DNA from: Terriglobia bacterium
Lineage (GTDB): Bacteria > Acidobacteriota > Terriglobia > Terriglobales > Acidobacteriaceae
Assembly: GCA_020073215.1 (NCBI GenBank)
Contig: JAIQFO010000008.1
Location: forward strand, 62,001-126,000
Direction of reading: 5' to 3'
Length of the DNA stretch: 64,000 nt
Shown here: in pieces, positions 62,912 to 64,000 of the stretch
Numbering within the stretch: position 1 is the first letter of the stretch
Layout: each line of letters opens with the position of its first letter
Position numbers and translations under genes: made by a program
Notes under the pieces: generated by a model
The model's database searches: none
Told to the model about the DNA's origin: nothing
Seen by the model: only the letters and a program-made list of their open reading frames with translations

Positions 62912-64000
62912 ATGGCTGATAAATACACAAGCGATCGAAACACCGTGGGCACGCTGTTAGCTCTGACGAGCCCTTCGATTCAAGTCCCTGAGTGGCAGAG
63001 AAGCTACAGTTGGGACAATCCCCGCGTCGAAATCTTCTGGAAGGACCTTCTGAATTTCTCGAATCGTTACCCAGATAAGAACATTGCGGACCAGGAATAT
63101 TTCTTGGGAGCGCTCGTCGTCGTGGATGCGGGCGGCAAGCAACTGCTCCTCGACGGTCAACAACGGCTCGCCACAGCGACAATTCTCCTGTCGGTCATTC
63201 GTGACTTCCTGAAAGAGTACAAGGCCGACGCAGCCGGCCGGATTCAACAGCGATACATTGCGGACATCGATGACGCAACGAACACGACGAATCATAAGTT
63301 GACGATGAACCGCTATGACAAGGAGTTCTTTCAGCGGGAGATTCAAGAGTTTCCCGCAGTGGAGCCTGCGCCGGTCCCGAAACTGGCCTCTCACCATGAG
63401 ATTCGTGCTGCACGCGACTTCTTCAAGAAGACGTTTGAAACGGAATATACCGAGTTGGGGCGAGGTGAGCCGTCGTACCGATGGGCTCTCAGAATTCAAG
63501 ACGTTCTCACGAATCATGTCTCCCTCGTGGCCGTTCGTTCCACGGACGAAGACAACGCCTCATCGGTGTTCGAGACCTTGAACGATCGAGGCATCGGACT
63601 TTCAACTCCCGATCTCTTGCGGACGCTCTTGCTGAGGCGCGCGAACACCGATGCGGAGCGCGACGAGATCATCAACCTGTGGGAGACCATCTTGGCGATC
63701 GAGGACGAAGCCAGCGTGCAGAGCTTCCTTCGACACTACTGGCTGTCGCAATACGGCGACATCAAGACCCACGCGCTGTACAGAGAGATCAAGCAACACA
63801 TCGAGACGAAGAACGTCGAATCGCTGAGCTTCTCTCGGGAACTGGGGAAAGCTGCAGCTCTTTATCACGACATCGTGACGGCTACCGAAGCTGAGCCGGA
63901 CCTGCGCCGCCCACTTTCAGCGATTCAGATGCTGGGCGCCGCGTCCCTACTGCCGGCGATTCTGAGCGCGTATTCGATCGAAGACATCGAGGGCCGGAAG
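62912..64000 (+). CDS. DUF262 domain protein, GmrSD-like, partial at the window end
   Basis: The first 363 codons of a larger gene that continues past the window. The ParB-like DUF262 domain is clear: SIQVPEWQRSYSW (residues 22-34, the PxxQRxYxW motif), the FLGALVVVDAGGKQLLLDGQQR strand with DGQQR at 81-85, and FETLNDRGIGLS (220-231). The family includes GmrS of the GmrSD modification-dependent restriction enzymes and various defence proteins; DGQQR binds and hydrolyses nucleotide. The C-terminal part (DUF1524 HNH nuclease or other) is not visible. It lies just beyond a mobile-element scar. Confidence 0.85.
   Translation, partial: MADKYTSDRNTVGTLLALTSPSIQVPEWQRSYSWDNPRVEIFWKDLLNFSNRYPDKNIADQEYFLGALVVVDAGGKQLLLDGQQRLATATILLSVIRDFLKEYKADAAGRIQQRYIADIDDATNTTNHKLTMNRYDKEFFQREIQEFPAVEPAPVPKLASHHEIRAARDFFKKTFETEYTELGRGEPSYRWALRIQDVLTNHVSLVAVRSTDEDNASSVFETLNDRGIGLSTPDLLRTLLLRRANTDAERDEIINLWETILAIEDEASVQSFLRHYWLSQYGDIKTHALYREIKQHIETKNVESLSFSRELGKAAALYHDIVTATEAEPDLRRPLSAIQMLGAASLLPAILSAYSIEDIEGRK

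Overview
The window looks like a chromosomal segment of an Acidobacteriota (Acidobacteriia, Koribacter-like) bacterium. This is inferred from the sequence alone. The reasons are high GC, an Oar-type TonB-dependent receptor with a carboxypeptidase-regulatory-like domain, an Ig-repeat lipoprotein, an Alternative Complex III/caa3 respiratory operon, and many intergenic inverted repeats built on TCATCCTGAGCGAAGCG-like and short tandem heptamer motifs. Its envelope genes (kdsB, outer-membrane receptor) indicate a diderm.

Layout. 1-3.6 kb: the end of a CBS-domain protein, a class-V aminotransferase, a YqeY-like protein, a secreted protein and rsmI. 3.9-14.1 kb: recA, coaD and a class-I aminotransferase; then a mannose/sugar-nucleotide block (manA, manC, phosphohexomutase), an SPFH protein, an M48 CAAX-type protease and kdsB. 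14.2-16 kb: a tRNA with a CAT anticodon behind a near-consensus promoter, then pepD. 16.3-24 kb: surface genes, namely an Ig-repeat lipoprotein behind a strongly structured leader, a small secreted basic protein and a 1273-residue Oar-like receptor. 24.3-33 kb: a DDAH-like hydrolase, a small membrane protein, mfd, galU, purE and purD. 32.7-36.1 kb: a manganese block (mntR, mntH, universal stress protein) and a secreted beta-rich protein. 36.2-41.1 kb: aconitase and a nine-heme cytochrome c. 41.2-48.3 kb: EamA transporter, orphan Opp-type ATPase, two FAD amine oxidases, YcxB-like protein, AhpD-like protein and aldehyde dehydrogenase, probably amine catabolism. 48.6-61.4 kb: one 12.9 kb respiratory operon in which ACIII (actA-F plus a one-TM protein) is followed by Sco and caa3 oxidase subunits II, I, III and IV. 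Menaquinol electrons would pass through ACIII to a cytochrome-c-fused oxidase. 61.4-62.9 kb: a scar of YciI gene fragments and a truncated IS630-type transposase. 62.9 kb to the end: a DUF262 (GmrSD-type) gene that runs off the window.

Most of the window is ordinary housekeeping sequence. The less ordinary signals lie between genes: a multi-conformer leader RNA before the Ig-repeat lipoprotein; a family of heptamer-repeat inverted elements, one of which supplies a gene's stop codon; -10 hexamers placed 6-9 nt before start codons of genes that lack Shine-Dalgarno sequences; and matching GTGA-N6-TCAC sites before both multiheme cytochrome transcription units. I saw no CRISPR array, rRNA or intact mobile element.
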